Shown: positions 17,944-27,750 of the stretch, in pieces
Layout: each line of letters starts with the position of its first letter
How positions within the stretch are numbered: the first letter of the stretch is position 1
NCBI RefSeq assembly: GCF_017310035.1
Contig: NZ_CP022296.1
Location: forward strand, 868,001-932,000
Source: Nocardioides sp. S5
GTDB lineage: Bacteria; Actinomycetota; Actinomycetes; Propionibacteriales; Nocardioidaceae
Direction: 5' to 3'
DNA length: 64,000 nt
Position numbers and translations under genes: made by a program
The notes under the pieces: model-generated
What the model was told of the DNA's origin: nothing
What the model saw: the letters and a program-made list of their open reading frames with translations, nothing else
Databases searched by the model: none

Positions 17944-19124
17944 CGGGCGGTCGCCCCCGTCTCGTAGCGGACCGCGTAGACGTGCGCCATGTCGAGGACC
18001 GTACCTGCCTCGAGCACGTAGGCATCGCCGGCCGTCATGCGCTGCGGCTCACGGCCCGGCGGGGCGATGGTGGTGCCGCCCCGGCTGTCGAGGTCGCGGG
18101 CCACCACGTCCCAGCCGTCGAGCTCGATCTGCAGGTGCCGGCGCGAGACGAACGAGTGGTCGGCGGGCAGGTGCACCAGGTGCGGCCAGTCGGTGCTGTC
18201 CTGTGCCGGCGCCGGCTTGCGGCCCAGGATGACGCCACGGTCGAGCGGCACCACCTCCCCGGTCGGCAGCCGGAGCCCGCCGAGCGGCGGCCGGTCCACG
18301 CGTCGCGGCTCCTGCGGTGCGACCCGCTGGTGGCAGACGCGGCACTGCGGTGAGGCCGGGGGCGTGAGGTGGCCGAGCGGGCAGCTCACCGCCAGCACCG
18401 TGGGCGCCGTCGGGTGGGAGAGGTGGGCCGGACGGAAGGTGGTGGACCCGTCGTGGTCGTCGGGCTCGGGGGTGGTGTGAGGTGCGGAGGCCGGCCGGAT
18501 CGTGGTGTGGGCGCCCTCGTCGATCCGCTGCATCAGCAGGGGGTCGGGCTCGGAGGTGTCGGTGAGCGATCCGGTGTCCTGCGCCGGTCGCAGGGTCCGG
18601 GTGCGCGGCGGGGGCCCGTCAGGGCCCTTCGCGGCGAGGATCGCGGCCGGGATCCCGTCGATGAGGGGCGCGCCGGCGGGGGCGGGAGCCGCTGCCGCCT
18701 CGAGGGGCTGCAGCGGCGGGGCCGTGCGGACCGACAGCGGCCGCAGCTCGACGCGATCGGCGGCGACGACGCCACCCACGAGGCGCCGGGTGCTCGACAG
18801 GCCGTCGGGGTCGGCCCCGGCGTCCAGGCTCAGGACCCGCGCCGGGCCGGACAGGCGCACGTGCCCGGCGCCGCGCGACAACGTCGTGGAGGCACCGGAG
18901 GTGAAGTCGACGACCGCGAGGCCCGGAGGGTCCCCGGCGAACGCCTTCTCGACGATCGCCAGCACGCGCTCGACCGCCCCGGCCCCGGACGGTGCGGTCA
19001 TCGACAGGGCCTCCCAGACCTCCTCCACGACCTGCTCGTCGCCGGGGTCGGTCATCAGCACCCAGTGGGCGCCACTGCCGAGCAGCACACCGGTCCCCCC
19101 GGTGTACCTCGCTTCCACGATCAA
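17940..19124 (-). CDS. FHA-domain protein with a Cys/His zinc-ribbon-like segment
   Basis: 394 residues, no signal peptide. The C-terminal FHA domain (about 285-390) carries ILGRKPAP, then the phosphothreonine-binding SFVSRRHLQIELDGWDVVARD and DLDSRGGTT. Before it, CPLGHLTPPASPQCRVCHQR looks like a small metal-binding knuckle. The N-terminal 110 residues are a compact region I do not recognise; a Pro/Ala/Thr-rich linker joins them. The start is probably TTG 19124 (GGGGAG 6 nt upstream); GTG 19118 is an alternative. Phosphothreonine made by the coupled kinase is the likely ligand. Confidence 0.88.
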   Translation of the reverse strand: MIVEARYTGGTGVLLGSGAHWVLMTDPGDEQVVEEVWEALSMTAPSGAGAVERVLAIVEKAFAGDPPGLAVVDFTSGASTTLSRGAGHVRLSGPARVLSLDAGADPDGLSSTRRLVGGVVAADRVELRPLSVRTAPPLQPLEAAAAPAPAGAPLIDGIPAAILAAKGPDGPPPRTRTLRPAQDTGSLTDTSEPDPLLMQRIDEGAHTTIRPASAPHTTPEPDDHDGSTTFRPAHLSHPTAPTVLAVSCPLGHLTPPASPQCRVCHQRVAPQEPRRVDRPPLGGLRLPTGEVVPLDRGVILGRKPAPAQDSTDWPHLVHLPADHSFVSRRHLQIELDGWDVVARDLDSRGGTTIAPPGREPQRMTAGDAYVLEAGTVLDMAHVYAVRYETGATAR

Positions 19125-19282
19125 CGTCGGCTCCCCTCGTGCACGCCCACGGCTCCATCATCACCTATCGCCCATGTCCGCCGCAGGAGGTCCCGACTTG
19201 TCGAAATCTGGGCTGCATACTTACCCTCCTGTGGTTGACTGCGGCGGGCGCACGTCAACGGGTGTGGCCAAGGGGGAATGGC
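19125..19282. promoter_or_regulatory. Divergent promoter region of the envelope cluster
   Basis: 158 nt between the start of the FHA-kinase pair (minus) and the giant Ig/Fn3 gene (plus). It is locally richer in A/T around 19196-19232, where promoters would be expected. No hexamer pair with good spacing was found. The GGGGG at 19272-19276 is the ribosome-binding site of the plus-strand gene. Confidence 0.4.
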
Positions 19283-22200
19283 GTGGCACGTGGGTCCTTC
19301 GTGCGCCGGCACCGGGTGGGCATCGCCTCGGGGGTCGCGCTCACCATCGCGACCGGCGCGGTCGTCGTCTACGCCGTCACGGCGAGTGGGTACAAGAAGC
19401 ACGAGGCCGAGCTCAACGACGGCGGCATCTGGGTCGTCAACGGCAAGAAGGGCTGGTCGGGCCGGCTGAACAAGCCGATCAACCAGCTCGACGGAGTCGT
19501 GCCGAGCCCCGAGGGCAGGACACGCCTCGACGTCGTCCAGGACGGTGCCGCCGTCGTGAGCCTCAACCTCAACGCCAGCCGCGGCCAGGCCATCGAGACC
19601 AGCAAGCTGGAGTCCCAGGACGGCGGCACCGCCGCGATCCCCACCGTGGGCGACGTGCAGATGGCCGGCTCGACCCTGGCCAGCGTCGACGCGGAGACCG
19701 GGCAGCTCTGGGCCGTGCGCTACGACGACCAGCTCGGCAAGCCGGTGATGAGCGCCGTCGACCGCCAGGCCGACCCGATCGCCGAGGTCGGCGAGGGGGC
19801 CGCGCTGGCCGTCGCCCAGGACGGCACGATCGTCGTCACCTCCTCGGAGGAGGGCACCGTCACGACGGTGGCTCCCCGCGACGCCGGGTTCGCCGAGCCC
19901 GACACCGGCGACCTCCCCGGCGGGGCCGGCCAGGTCAGCCACGTGACCACGGTCGGCGAGCGGATCGTCACCCTCGACGCCGACGCCGGCGTGCTCAGCG
20001 TCGTCGACGGCGCGACCACCACCGTGCCCGCCGACAGCGTGCTGCAACAGGCCGGACCCTCCGCCGACGCTGTGCTCGTGGGTGCCCCCGACGGGTTGCT
20101 GGGCGTCGACCTCGACTCCGGTGACGTCACCTCGATCTCGGACAGGTCCGGCGTGCCCGTGGAGCCCGTACGCCTCGGCGCCTGCGTCTTCGGCGCCTGG
20201 TCGGGCGGCAAGGGTGCGGTGGCGGTCCAGTGCGGGTCGGACGAGGTGAACCAGGACGCCCTCGGTGGCGACGCCACCAGCCTCGCCTTCCGCGTCAACC
20301 GGGGCGAGATCGTGCTCAACGACGCCACCAGCGGCACGGTGTGGGACGTCCAGCAGGACCGTCCGGCCAGGATCGACAACTGGGAAGCCTTCACGTCGAA
20401 GAAGAAGAACCAGGACGACGAGAACGAGAACGAGAACCAGACAGACGCCGACCGGCGCCCACCCCGGGCCGAGCCCGACTCCTACGGCGTACGCGCCGGG
20501 CGCACCACCGTGCTGCACCCGCTCGACAACGACTCCGCCCCGGAGGGCCGGATCCTCAGCATCGTCGACGTCGACCAGCCCAGCGGCGGGGCTCGGGTCG
20601 AGATCAGTCCCGACGGCCAGACGCTCGTGCTGCAGATGCCCGAGGACGCGCGGCCCGCGACCTTCGACTACTACATCGACGACGGGCGCAACGGTGTCTC
20701 GGACAACGCCAGCGTCGAGGTCAGGGTGCGCGGCGAGCTGCAGAACGAGGCGCCGGAGCTGCGGGAGGGCTACGAGAAGCCGACCTACAAGGTCCCGCAC
20801 GGCGGCGCCCTCTCCGTCCCGGTCCTCGCCGACTGGCGCGACGACAGCGATGGCGACACCCTGCTCCTCGACTCGGCGAAAGCAGTCGGCGGCGAGGAGT
20901 CCGGCGCGTCCGCCCGGACCACGGCCGACGGGCGGATCCGCTTCACCGCGCCCCGGACCGCCGCCGACTCCCAGCAGCTGGTGCGCGTGGAGTTCGCGGT
21001 GACGGACGGCCGCTCCGAACCGGTCCGCAAGTCCATCGGCTTCCAGGTCCAGGCGCCCAAGGACCAGAAGGCCTTCGCGCCGACCGCCGAGCCCGACGTG
21101 GTGCGCGGCGAGGTCGGCCGGCCGATCAAGATCCGCCCCCTGCTCAACGACCTGCCCGGCTCGGACCCCAACACTCCCAACGCCGAGCTGTCGCTCGGCG
21201 GCAAGGTGCCCCAGCAGCCCGGCGCGAAGATCGTCGCCGACCTCGACGCCGGCCAGCTGACGTTCACCGGCGAGCGTGCCGGCACCTTCTTCGTCAGCTA
21301 CAACGCCGGCTACGGCAACGCCCCGCTCGACCTGGGCACCATCCGGGTGGACGTGAAGCCCAAGCCCAAACGGGCCGCGGAGCCCATCGCGATGCCCGAC
21401 ACGCTCACGATCTACGGCCAGGCCCCGGGGATCGTGGACGTGCTGGCCAACGACCTCGACCCGGCCGGCGGCCTGCTGGTGGTGCAGCGTGCGGCTGCCG
21501 ACCGCGTCGGTGACCTCGACGTGGCGATCATCGACGGCCGCTGGCTGCGGATCTCGGCGCTCCGCCCGGACGCGGGGTCCATGACGCGGACCGTCTCCTA
21601 CACGATCAGCAACGGCGCCAGCTCCGGCGTACGCGGCGAGGTCGTGGTGACCCAGCGCCCCAAGCCGGCAGACAACACGCCCATCACGGTCGCCGACCGG
21701 GTGGTCGTGCGCGCGGGAGCAGCGGTCTCCGCGCCCGTGCTCGACAACGACGTGTCGCCCTCGGGCGACCGGCTGACGCTGCTGGGCGACCTGGTGGACG
21801 GCCCCACCCCCGGCCAGCTCGAGGTGGTCGCGCCGATCGACGTGACCGGCGACGTCGGCAAGGCGTTCGTGTCGGGCCGCGTCGTGCGCTACGTCGCTCC
21901 CGAGCAGGTCGAGGAGCGTGACACCTACACCGTCACCTACGTTGCGCAGAACCTCGACGGCGAGCGTGCCAACGGCCGCCTGCAGGTCACTGTCGTCCCC
22001 GCCGACGACCCCAACGACCCGCCCGAGCCGCCGACCCTTGAGGGTCGGGTGGTCTCCGGCGACGACGTCAAGATCCGCGTGCCCGGTGTCGGGGTGGACC
22101 GCAACGGCGACCCCGTCACCGTCACCGGCATCACCTCCGCGCCGCGGCTCGGCCGGATCGTGTCCTACGGCGGCAACTTCCTCGAGTACCAGGCCTACCC

Positions 22201-25200
22201 GCGCACCGCGGGCACCGACGAGTTCACCTACGCCGTGGTCGACGCCCAGGGGGCCTTCGCCACCGGCACCGTCCGCGTCGCGGTGGTGGAGCCGGGGCAG
22301 CCCCAGCCGCCGCTGGCCGTCGAGGACAGGCTCACCGTCGAGCCCGGCCGCACGGCGACCTTCGACCCGCTGGCCAACGACTTCATCGCTGCGGGTGACT
22401 CCGTGGAGATCGAGCTGCTCGAGAAGCCCGAAGGCGCTCGCCTCGATCCCGGGACCAACCTCGTCACGGTGCCGGCGCCGGACACGCTCGACGCCCCACC
22501 CACGGTCCTCGTCTACCGGGTGACCAACGGCCTCAGCGAGTCACGCTCGACGATGACCCTGCAGACGGCCGACGACTTCAACAACCCGCCGATCGTCTAC
22601 GACGCGTTCGGTCGCGCCGACGACAGTGGCAGCGTCGTGGTCGACGTGCTCGAGGGCGCCTACGACCCCGACGGTGCCGCCGAGTCGCTCGAGGTGACCG
22701 GCGTGGCCGGGGATCCGTCCGCCCGTGTCGTCGACGGGGTGGAGGTCCGCGCGAACCGTGGCGAGGCGCCGAAGGTGCTGCCGTTCGAGGTGCGCGACGC
22801 CGACGGTGCGATCGCCGTGGCGTCGGTCTACATCCCGCCCACCGGCAACGGCCTGCCCTACGTCCTGCCCGACGCCCGAATCGTGCTCGATGCGGGCGAG
22901 ACGGTGACCGGCAGGATCTCCGACCACGTCGCGGCGCCCGACGGTGCCGACGTACGCCTGGCGTCCGGACGCCGCTCCTACTCGGCATCGCCGCAGGAGC
23001 TGCAGGTCGGCCCAGACGGCGACAACCGTTTCTCGCTGTCCGCGGCTGCGGGCTTCAGGGGCCCGGGAGCGCTGCTCGTCGAGGTGACCTCGGCGCGTGA
23101 CGCCAGCGGCAACGAGGACACCTCGACCACGGAGGACGGGGCGACGGTCCTGCTGTCGATCCCGGTCCAGGTCGGCGACGACACCCCGACGCTCGAGTGC
23201 CCCACGACGGTGGTGCCCATCACGGCGGGCCAGCGCTACGACCTCGACATCGCCACCTTCTGCACCGTGTCGACCCCCGACCCCCGCGACGTCGCGGGCC
23301 TGTCCTACAGCGCTGAGTGGTCCCAGGACATCGACGGCGTGGACGTCGGCGACCCCGAGGGGTCCGTTGTCGCGATCACGGTGGCCGATGCCGCCACCGA
23401 GGGCGGCGAGGCCGTGCTCACCGTGCAGGCGGAGGGGAGCAACACCCAGGAGGTGCGTTTCCGCCTGGCCCAGGCCCCGGCGCCGCGCTTGCTCCCCATC
23501 AAGGTCGAGACGATGGAGGCCGGGCAGAGTCGGACCTTCGACATCGCCTCCTACCTCGAGGCCGGGGTGGCCGACCCGGACCCGAGGATCGTCACGGTCG
23601 ACAACACCGGCAGTCCCGGCGTACGTGCCTCGATCAACGGGAGCCGGCTCACGCTGACAGCGGACGAGGACACGCGCGGCGTGCGGGCGAGCTTCCGGCT
23701 GGTGGTCAGCGACGTGTCGACCGACGACCCGCCCAGCTCGCGTCGCGCGGAGGGGCGCATCGAGTTCCAGGTCGTGGGCGTGCCCGAGGCCCCCGGTGCC
23801 CCGCGTCCCTACCGCGACGCCACCCGGTCCGGGGCGGTCGAGATGGCGTGGGCACCGCCGGACGACGACGGCGGCGCGCCCGTCCTCCACTACGTCGTCC
23901 GCGAGGAGAAGTCCAAGGACGAGCAGCGCTGCGACACCAACGAGTGCGTCTTCCGCAACCTGAAGAACGGGCGCAACTACAACTTCCGGGTCAAGGCGGT
24001 CAACCGCGTCGGCGCGAGCGAGTGGAGCGACCTCTCGCAGACCGCCCAGGCCGACACCGCTCCCGGGCGCGTGCAGAACATCCGGATGACCGACCGTGGC
24101 GACGGGACCATCACGATCGTGTGGGACAAGCCGTCCACCGCGACCTCCAAGATCATCGACTACACGATCACCTACGTCGGCAGCCCCAACGGCGTGACGG
24201 TGCCCGGTGACTCCCCCCGCTTCGTCGCCACCGGGCTCGACAACAACACCAAGTACGTCTTCTTCGTCAAGGCCCAGAACGAGGTGGACTACTCCGGGGT
24301 GCGGCAGTCACCGGAGTTCCAGCCGCTCGGCACGCCGCCGGCCCCGGCAGCGCCGGCCGTCGCCGACCTCGAGTCGGGCCCGAACCAGACCGACCTCCGC
24401 ATCTCCTGGCAGTCGGTGCTGCCCGAGGGGCCGGGGCCCACCGTCTACTCGGTGAGCTACAACAACGGCGCCACGTCCGCCGTCGTGCCGGGGTGCCAGG
24501 GGATCACCTCCCTGACGTGCGTCCACAGCGGTATCCCCTACGACGGTCTCACCTACACCTACCGGGTCGTGGCCGCCAACATCACCAACAAGTCGGTCCC
24601 CAGCGCGAGCACCGCCATCGAGGCCGTCGGGCGACCCGCCGCGTGGGGGGCCTTCCAGGTGACGCCCACCGGCGCCAACCAGGAGGCCGAGGTCTCCTAC
24701 ACGGTGCCGGACTCCCGCGGCAGCACGAGCAAGGTGGAGATCCTGGTCGCCGGGCTGGTGGTCAGGACGTTCAACCAGCAGACGGGTCCGGCGTCCGCGA
24801 GGATCCCCACGCCGGGCAACGAGCAGCCCTACCCGGTCCAGCTGCGCGTGTGCAACGAGGATGCTCCCTCGGGCTGCACCTTGAGCGGGGTCCAGAACGT
24901 GCAGACCTACGGCCGGCTGGACGGCATGCTCGGCGACCTCGACAACTCGACGGTCAACGGCAAGACCGTCACGTGGACGGCCACAGGCTCGAGCAACGGT
25001 GATGCCGCCCGTCTGCGTTACCAGGTCAACAACGGTGCCGACCAGTTCATCAACCTCACCGGCGTCGGGTCCTTCAGCCAACCCATCACGATCACCACCG
25101 ATGAGTTCGCCCAGGACGTGAAGCTCGAGCTGTGGCTCGAGGACACCTCGCCCGCCAACCGCGGCGGTGACTATGCGGAGGACGAGGCGAAGAGCGATGC

Positions 25201-25552
25201 GCCACCACCCGGCGTCTCGGCCTCGCGCGGCCTCAAGTGCAACGACGGTGACAACGACCCGAAGAACAACTGCTGGGACAACAAGGACTACCCGTGCCAG
25301 GTGGCCACGTGCGGTTTCGTCGACTTCACCGTCTCCGGCTTCTTCGAGCCGTTCACCTGCGCGGTCAGCAACAATGCCAACAACGGGTTCCCCAACTGGA
25401 GCAAGACCTACAGCTTCAACGCGACGTTCTTCGGGTCGGTGACCCAGCAGACGAGTTGGTACTACCCGTCCGGCACCGTCACGGTCTTCTGCAAGGGGAC
25501 CGGCTTCTACGGCAAGCAAGCCGCGTCGACCTTCAGCTGGCCCGCCGACTGA
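19283..25552 (+). CDS. Giant membrane-anchored Ig-like/fibronectin-III envelope protein
   Basis: 2089 residues. One N-terminal membrane span (about 11-33, preceded by RRHR) and no clear signal cleavage site, so it is probably anchored with the rest outside. Residues 40-370 resemble a beta-propeller-like surface. After a DENENENQ linker come at least six Ig/cadherin-like repeats (about 395-1490) sharing a [L/V]x[N/E]D-type loop (LDNDSAPEG, LLNDLPGSD, LANDLDPAGG, LDNDVSPSGD, LANDFIAAGD). Three fibronectin-III repeats begin near 1499, 1592 and 1684 (DGGAPVLHYVV, IIDYTITYV). The last 110 residues have six Cys and many Asn and aromatic residues. GTG 19283 has GGGGG 6 nt upstream. Likely a surface adhesin or scaffold; the ligand is unknown. 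Confidence 0.88.
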   Translation: MARGSFVRRHRVGIASGVALTIATGAVVVYAVTASGYKKHEAELNDGGIWVVNGKKGWSGRLNKPINQLDGVVPSPEGRTRLDVVQDGAAVVSLNLNASRGQAIETSKLESQDGGTAAIPTVGDVQMAGSTLASVDAETGQLWAVRYDDQLGKPVMSAVDRQADPIAEVGEGAALAVAQDGTIVVTSSEEGTVTTVAPRDAGFAEPDTGDLPGGAGQVSHVTTVGERIVTLDADAGVLSVVDGATTTVPADSVLQQAGPSADAVLVGAPDGLLGVDLDSGDVTSISDRSGVPVEPVRLGACVFGAWSGGKGAVAVQCGSDEVNQDALGGDATSLAFRVNRGEIVLNDATSGTVWDVQQDRPARIDNWEAFTSKKKNQDDENENENQTDADRRPPRAEPDSYGVRAGRTTVLHPLDNDSAPEGRILSIVDVDQPSGGARVEISPDGQTLVLQMPEDARPATFDYYIDDGRNGVSDNASVEVRVRGELQNEAPELREGYEKPTYKVPHGGALSVPVLADWRDDSDGDTLLLDSAKAVGGEESGASARTTADGRIRFTAPRTAADSQQLVRVEFAVTDGRSEPVRKSIGFQVQAPKDQKAFAPTAEPDVVRGEVGRPIKIRPLLNDLPGSDPNTPNAELSLGGKVPQQPGAKIVADLDAGQLTFTGERAGTFFVSYNAGYGNAPLDLGTIRVDVKPKPKRAAEPIAMPDTLTIYGQAPGIVDVLANDLDPAGGLLVVQRAAADRVGDLDVAIIDGRWLRISALRPDAGSMTRTVSYTISNGASSGVRGEVVVTQRPKPADNTPITVADRVVVRAGAAVSAPVLDNDVSPSGDRLTLLGDLVDGPTPGQLEVVAPIDVTGDVGKAFVSGRVVRYVAPEQVEERDTYTVTYVAQNLDGERANGRLQVTVVPADDPNDPPEPPTLEGRVVSGDDVKIRVPGVGVDRNGDPVTVTGITSAPRLGRIVSYGGNFLEYQAYPRTAGTDEFTYAVVDAQGAFATGTVRVAVVEPGQPQPPLAVEDRLTVEPGRTATFDPLANDFIAAGDSVEIELLEKPEGARLDPGTNLVTVPAPDTLDAPPTVLVYRVTNGLSESRSTMTLQTADDFNNPPIVYDAFGRADDSGSVVVDVLEGAYDPDGAAESLEVTGVAGDPSARVVDGVEVRANRGEAPKVLPFEVRDADGAIAVASVYIPPTGNGLPYVLPDARIVLDAGETVTGRISDHVAAPDGADVRLASGRRSYSASPQELQVGPDGDNRFSLSAAAGFRGPGALLVEVTSARDASGNEDTSTTEDGATVLLSIPVQVGDDTPTLECPTTVVPITAGQRYDLDIATFCTVSTPDPRDVAGLSYSAEWSQDIDGVDVGDPEGSVVAITVADAATEGGEAVLTVQAEGSNTQEVRFRLAQAPAPRLLPIKVETMEAGQSRTFDIASYLEAGVADPDPRIVTVDNTGSPGVRASINGSRLTLTADEDTRGVRASFRLVVSDVSTDDPPSSRRAEGRIEFQVVGVPEAPGAPRPYRDATRSGAVEMAWAPPDDDGGAPVLHYVVREEKSKDEQRCDTNECVFRNLKNGRNYNFRVKAVNRVGASEWSDLSQTAQADTAPGRVQNIRMTDRGDGTITIVWDKPSTATSKIIDYTITYVGSPNGVTVPGDSPRFVATGLDNNTKYVFFVKAQNEVDYSGVRQSPEFQPLGTPPAPAAPAVADLESGPNQTDLRISWQSVLPEGPGPTVYSVSYNNGATSAVVPGCQGITSLTCVHSGIPYDGLTYTYRVVAANITNKSVPSASTAIEAVGRPAAWGAFQVTPTGANQEAEVSYTVPDSRGSTSKVEILVAGLVVRTFNQQTGPASARIPTPGNEQPYPVQLRVCNEDAPSGCTLSGVQNVQTYGRLDGMLGDLDNSTVNGKTVTWTATGSSNGDAARLRYQVNNGADQFINLTGVGSFSQPITITTDEFAQDVKLELWLEDTSPANRGGDYAEDEAKSDAPPPGVSASRGLKCNDGDNDPKNNCWDNKDYPCQVATCGFVDFTVSGFFEPFTCAVSNNANNGFPNWSKTYSFNATFFGSVTQQTSWYYPSGTVTVFCKGTGFYGKQAASTFSWPAD

Positions 25553-25592
25553 GGCCGACCCAGACCTCACCACCACCTGCAACAGGAGCAGC

Positions 25593-26564
25593 ATGACGAT
25601 CAGCCACGAACAGGCCGAGTGGTTCAAGTCCACCTTCGACCAGCTCACCGACAACATGGAGAAGGCGGTGCTCGGCAAGCGCCACGTCGTACGCCTGGCG
25701 CTGACCTGCCTGCTCTCCGAGGGCCACATCCTGCTGGAGGACTTCCCGGGCACGGGCAAGACGATGCTGGCCCGCGCGCTCGCCAACACCGTGCAGGGCA
25801 GTCACGCGCGCATCCAGTTCACGCCCGACCTGCTGCCCTCCGACGTCACCGGGGTCACGGTCTACGACCAGCACAAGGGCACCTTCGAGTTCCACGCCGG
25901 GCCGATCTTCCACACGATCGTGCTCGCCGACGAGATCAACCGCGCCTCGCCCAAGACCCAGTCGGCGCTGCTCGAGGTGATGGAGGAGGGGCAGGTCACC
26001 GTCGACGGCGTCGCGCACCCGGTGGGCAAGCCGTTCCTCGTGATCGCCACCCAGAACCCGATCGAGCAGGCAGGCACCTACCGCCTGCCCGAGGCCCAGC
26101 TCGACCGCTTCCTGATGAAGAGCTCGATCGGCTATCCCGACCGGCAGGCCACCGTCGAGCTGCTCAACAACGCCGCGGTGCGCGACCGCGCGGCGCTGGT
26201 CACGCCGGTGATCACCGCCGCGACCATCGCCCAGATGAGCGGACTGGCCGACGAGGTCTACGTCGACCCGGCCGTCATCGGCTACGTCGCCGAGCTGGCC
26301 GAGGAGTCGCGCCGCCAGCCCCACGTCAAGCTCGGGCTCTCGGCCCGGGGCTGCCTGGCCTTCGTGCGCGTCGCCAAGACCTGGGCGGCCGCCGACGGAC
26401 GCGACCACGTCGTGCCCGACGACATCAAGGACCTCGCCGAGCCGGTGCTCTCGCACCGCGTGCTGCTCGACGCCGAGGCGCAGTTCAGCGGTGTCGACGT
26501 GCAGACCGTGATCTCGCGGCTGCTCGACGCGGTCGCGCCGCCGACGGACCGCGTGGGGGCCTGA
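25593..26564 (+). CDS. MoxR-family AAA+ ATPase
   Basis: 323 residues. Walker A is FPGTGKTMLARA, Walker B VLADEINRASPK, with sensor-1 ATQNPIEQAGTYRLPEAQLD. MoxR ATPases act as chaperones that mature or assemble protein complexes, usually with a partner VWA or DUF58 protein, which is the next gene here. It lies 40 nt after the giant Ig/Fn3 gene with CAGGAG before the ATG, so it is probably in the same operon. Confidence 0.95.
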   Translation: MTISHEQAEWFKSTFDQLTDNMEKAVLGKRHVVRLALTCLLSEGHILLEDFPGTGKTMLARALANTVQGSHARIQFTPDLLPSDVTGVTVYDQHKGTFEFHAGPIFHTIVLADEINRASPKTQSALLEVMEEGQVTVDGVAHPVGKPFLVIATQNPIEQAGTYRLPEAQLDRFLMKSSIGYPDRQATVELLNNAAVRDRAALVTPVITAATIAQMSGLADEVYVDPAVIGYVAELAEESRRQPHVKLGLSARGCLAFVRVAKTWAAADGRDHVVPDDIKDLAEPVLSHRVLLDAEAQFSGVDVQTVISRLLDAVAPPTDRVGA

Positions 26565-26571
26565 GGAGTCG

Positions 26572-27750
26572 ATGAAGCGCATCACCCAGGCACTCGAGGT
26601 CGTCCGGCCGGTCGGCTGGCTGCTCCTCGTGATCGGGCTCGGCACGGGCGTCGTGGCCGGGGTCGCGCAGTGGCGCGAGCTCGCCGTGCTGTCCGTGGCG
26701 TGCCTCGCCCTGCTGGTGCTCGCGCTGCCGTTCCTGCTCGGTGGGACGGCGGTCGCGGTGGACCTGCGCCTGCAGCCCGAGCGGGTGGCGGCGGGGGAGT
26801 CCGTGGCGGCCGGGGTCGCGGTGACCAACCGGGCGTCCTCGCGCCTGGTCCCGACGACGCTCGAGGTGCCGGTCGGCTCGGCGGTCCACCGCTACGGCAT
26901 CAGCTCGCTCGCGCCCGGTGCCACCCACGAGGAGTCCTTCACCATCCGCACCGAGCGGCGCGGCGTGATCCCGGTGGGGCCGGCGATGACCCGTCGTGGC
27001 GACCCGGTCGGCATCTTCTCGCGCGACGTGGTCTGGACGCCCGTGCGCGAGGTGCTCGTGCGACCGCACCTGGTGCCCATGGAGTCGTTGGGCGCCGGCC
27101 TGCTGCGCGACCTCGAGGGCGTCTCGACCGACGCGGTCAGCCAGAGCGACCTCGCCTTCCACGCGCTGCGCGAGTACGTCCCCGGTGACGACCTGCGCCA
27201 CATCCACTGGCGCTCGTCGGCGAAGGTGATGGCGTCGACGGGGGAGTCGGCCCTGCTGGTGCGCCAGTACCTCGACACCCGGCGCAGCCACGCCACGATC
27301 GTGGTCGACGACCGGCTCGCGTCCTGGGGCGACCCCGAGGACTTCGAGACCGCCATGGCGGTCGCGGCGTCCATCGCCGTGCGCGCCGTCCTCGACGAGT
27401 TCGACGTCTCCTTCGTCTGCGGGTCGCACGCCTCGTCCGGTTCCGACGGCCACCTGGCCCTCGACGCGGTGTGCCGCGCCGACTTCGGCCCCCGCGGCGT
27501 CGTGGAGTCCGGTCGCCAGGCCAGCATGCTGGCGCCCGACACCAGCCTGGCGTTCTTCGTCGGCGGCAGCGCCACGGAGTTCACCGACCTCCTGCGTGCG
27601 GCCGCGGCGTTCCCACCGGAGGTGCGCCGCTTCGGCATCGTCGTCGAGCCCGACGGCGCGAGCCGGGTCACCGAGACCGGTGGCCTCCCCGTCCTGCACC
27701 TCGCCGCCAAGGAAGACCTCGGTGGCCTGCTGCGATGGAGCGTGCGATGA
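26572..27750 (+). CDS. DUF58-family membrane protein
   Basis: 392 residues. Two hydrophobic spans near the N-terminus (about 14-32 and 38-57) are followed by a cytoplasmic or surface domain with the DUF58 signature LREYVPGDDLRHIHWRSSAK. A VWA-like strand, TIVVDDRLASWG, lacks the full DxSxS metal site. DUF58 proteins are the usual partners of MoxR ATPases. ATG 26572 is 7 nt after the moxR stop; the stop overlaps the next gene by ATGA. Confidence 0.9.
   Translation: MKRITQALEVVRPVGWLLLVIGLGTGVVAGVAQWRELAVLSVACLALLVLALPFLLGGTAVAVDLRLQPERVAAGESVAAGVAVTNRASSRLVPTTLEVPVGSAVHRYGISSLAPGATHEESFTIRTERRGVIPVGPAMTRRGDPVGIFSRDVVWTPVREVLVRPHLVPMESLGAGLLRDLEGVSTDAVSQSDLAFHALREYVPGDDLRHIHWRSSAKVMASTGESALLVRQYLDTRRSHATIVVDDRLASWGDPEDFETAMAVAASIAVRAVLDEFDVSFVCGSHASSGSDGHLALDAVCRADFGPRGVVESGRQASMLAPDTSLAFFVGGSATEFTDLLRAAAAFPPEVRRFGIVVEPDGASRVTETGGLPVLHLAAKEDLGGLLRWSVR

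Noticed and set aside
18992..19282. Extended N-terminus for the giant Ig/Fn3 protein
   Set aside because: The extra residues are antisense to the FHA gene and non-hydrophobic; GTG 19283 has a ribosome-binding site and precedes the membrane span.
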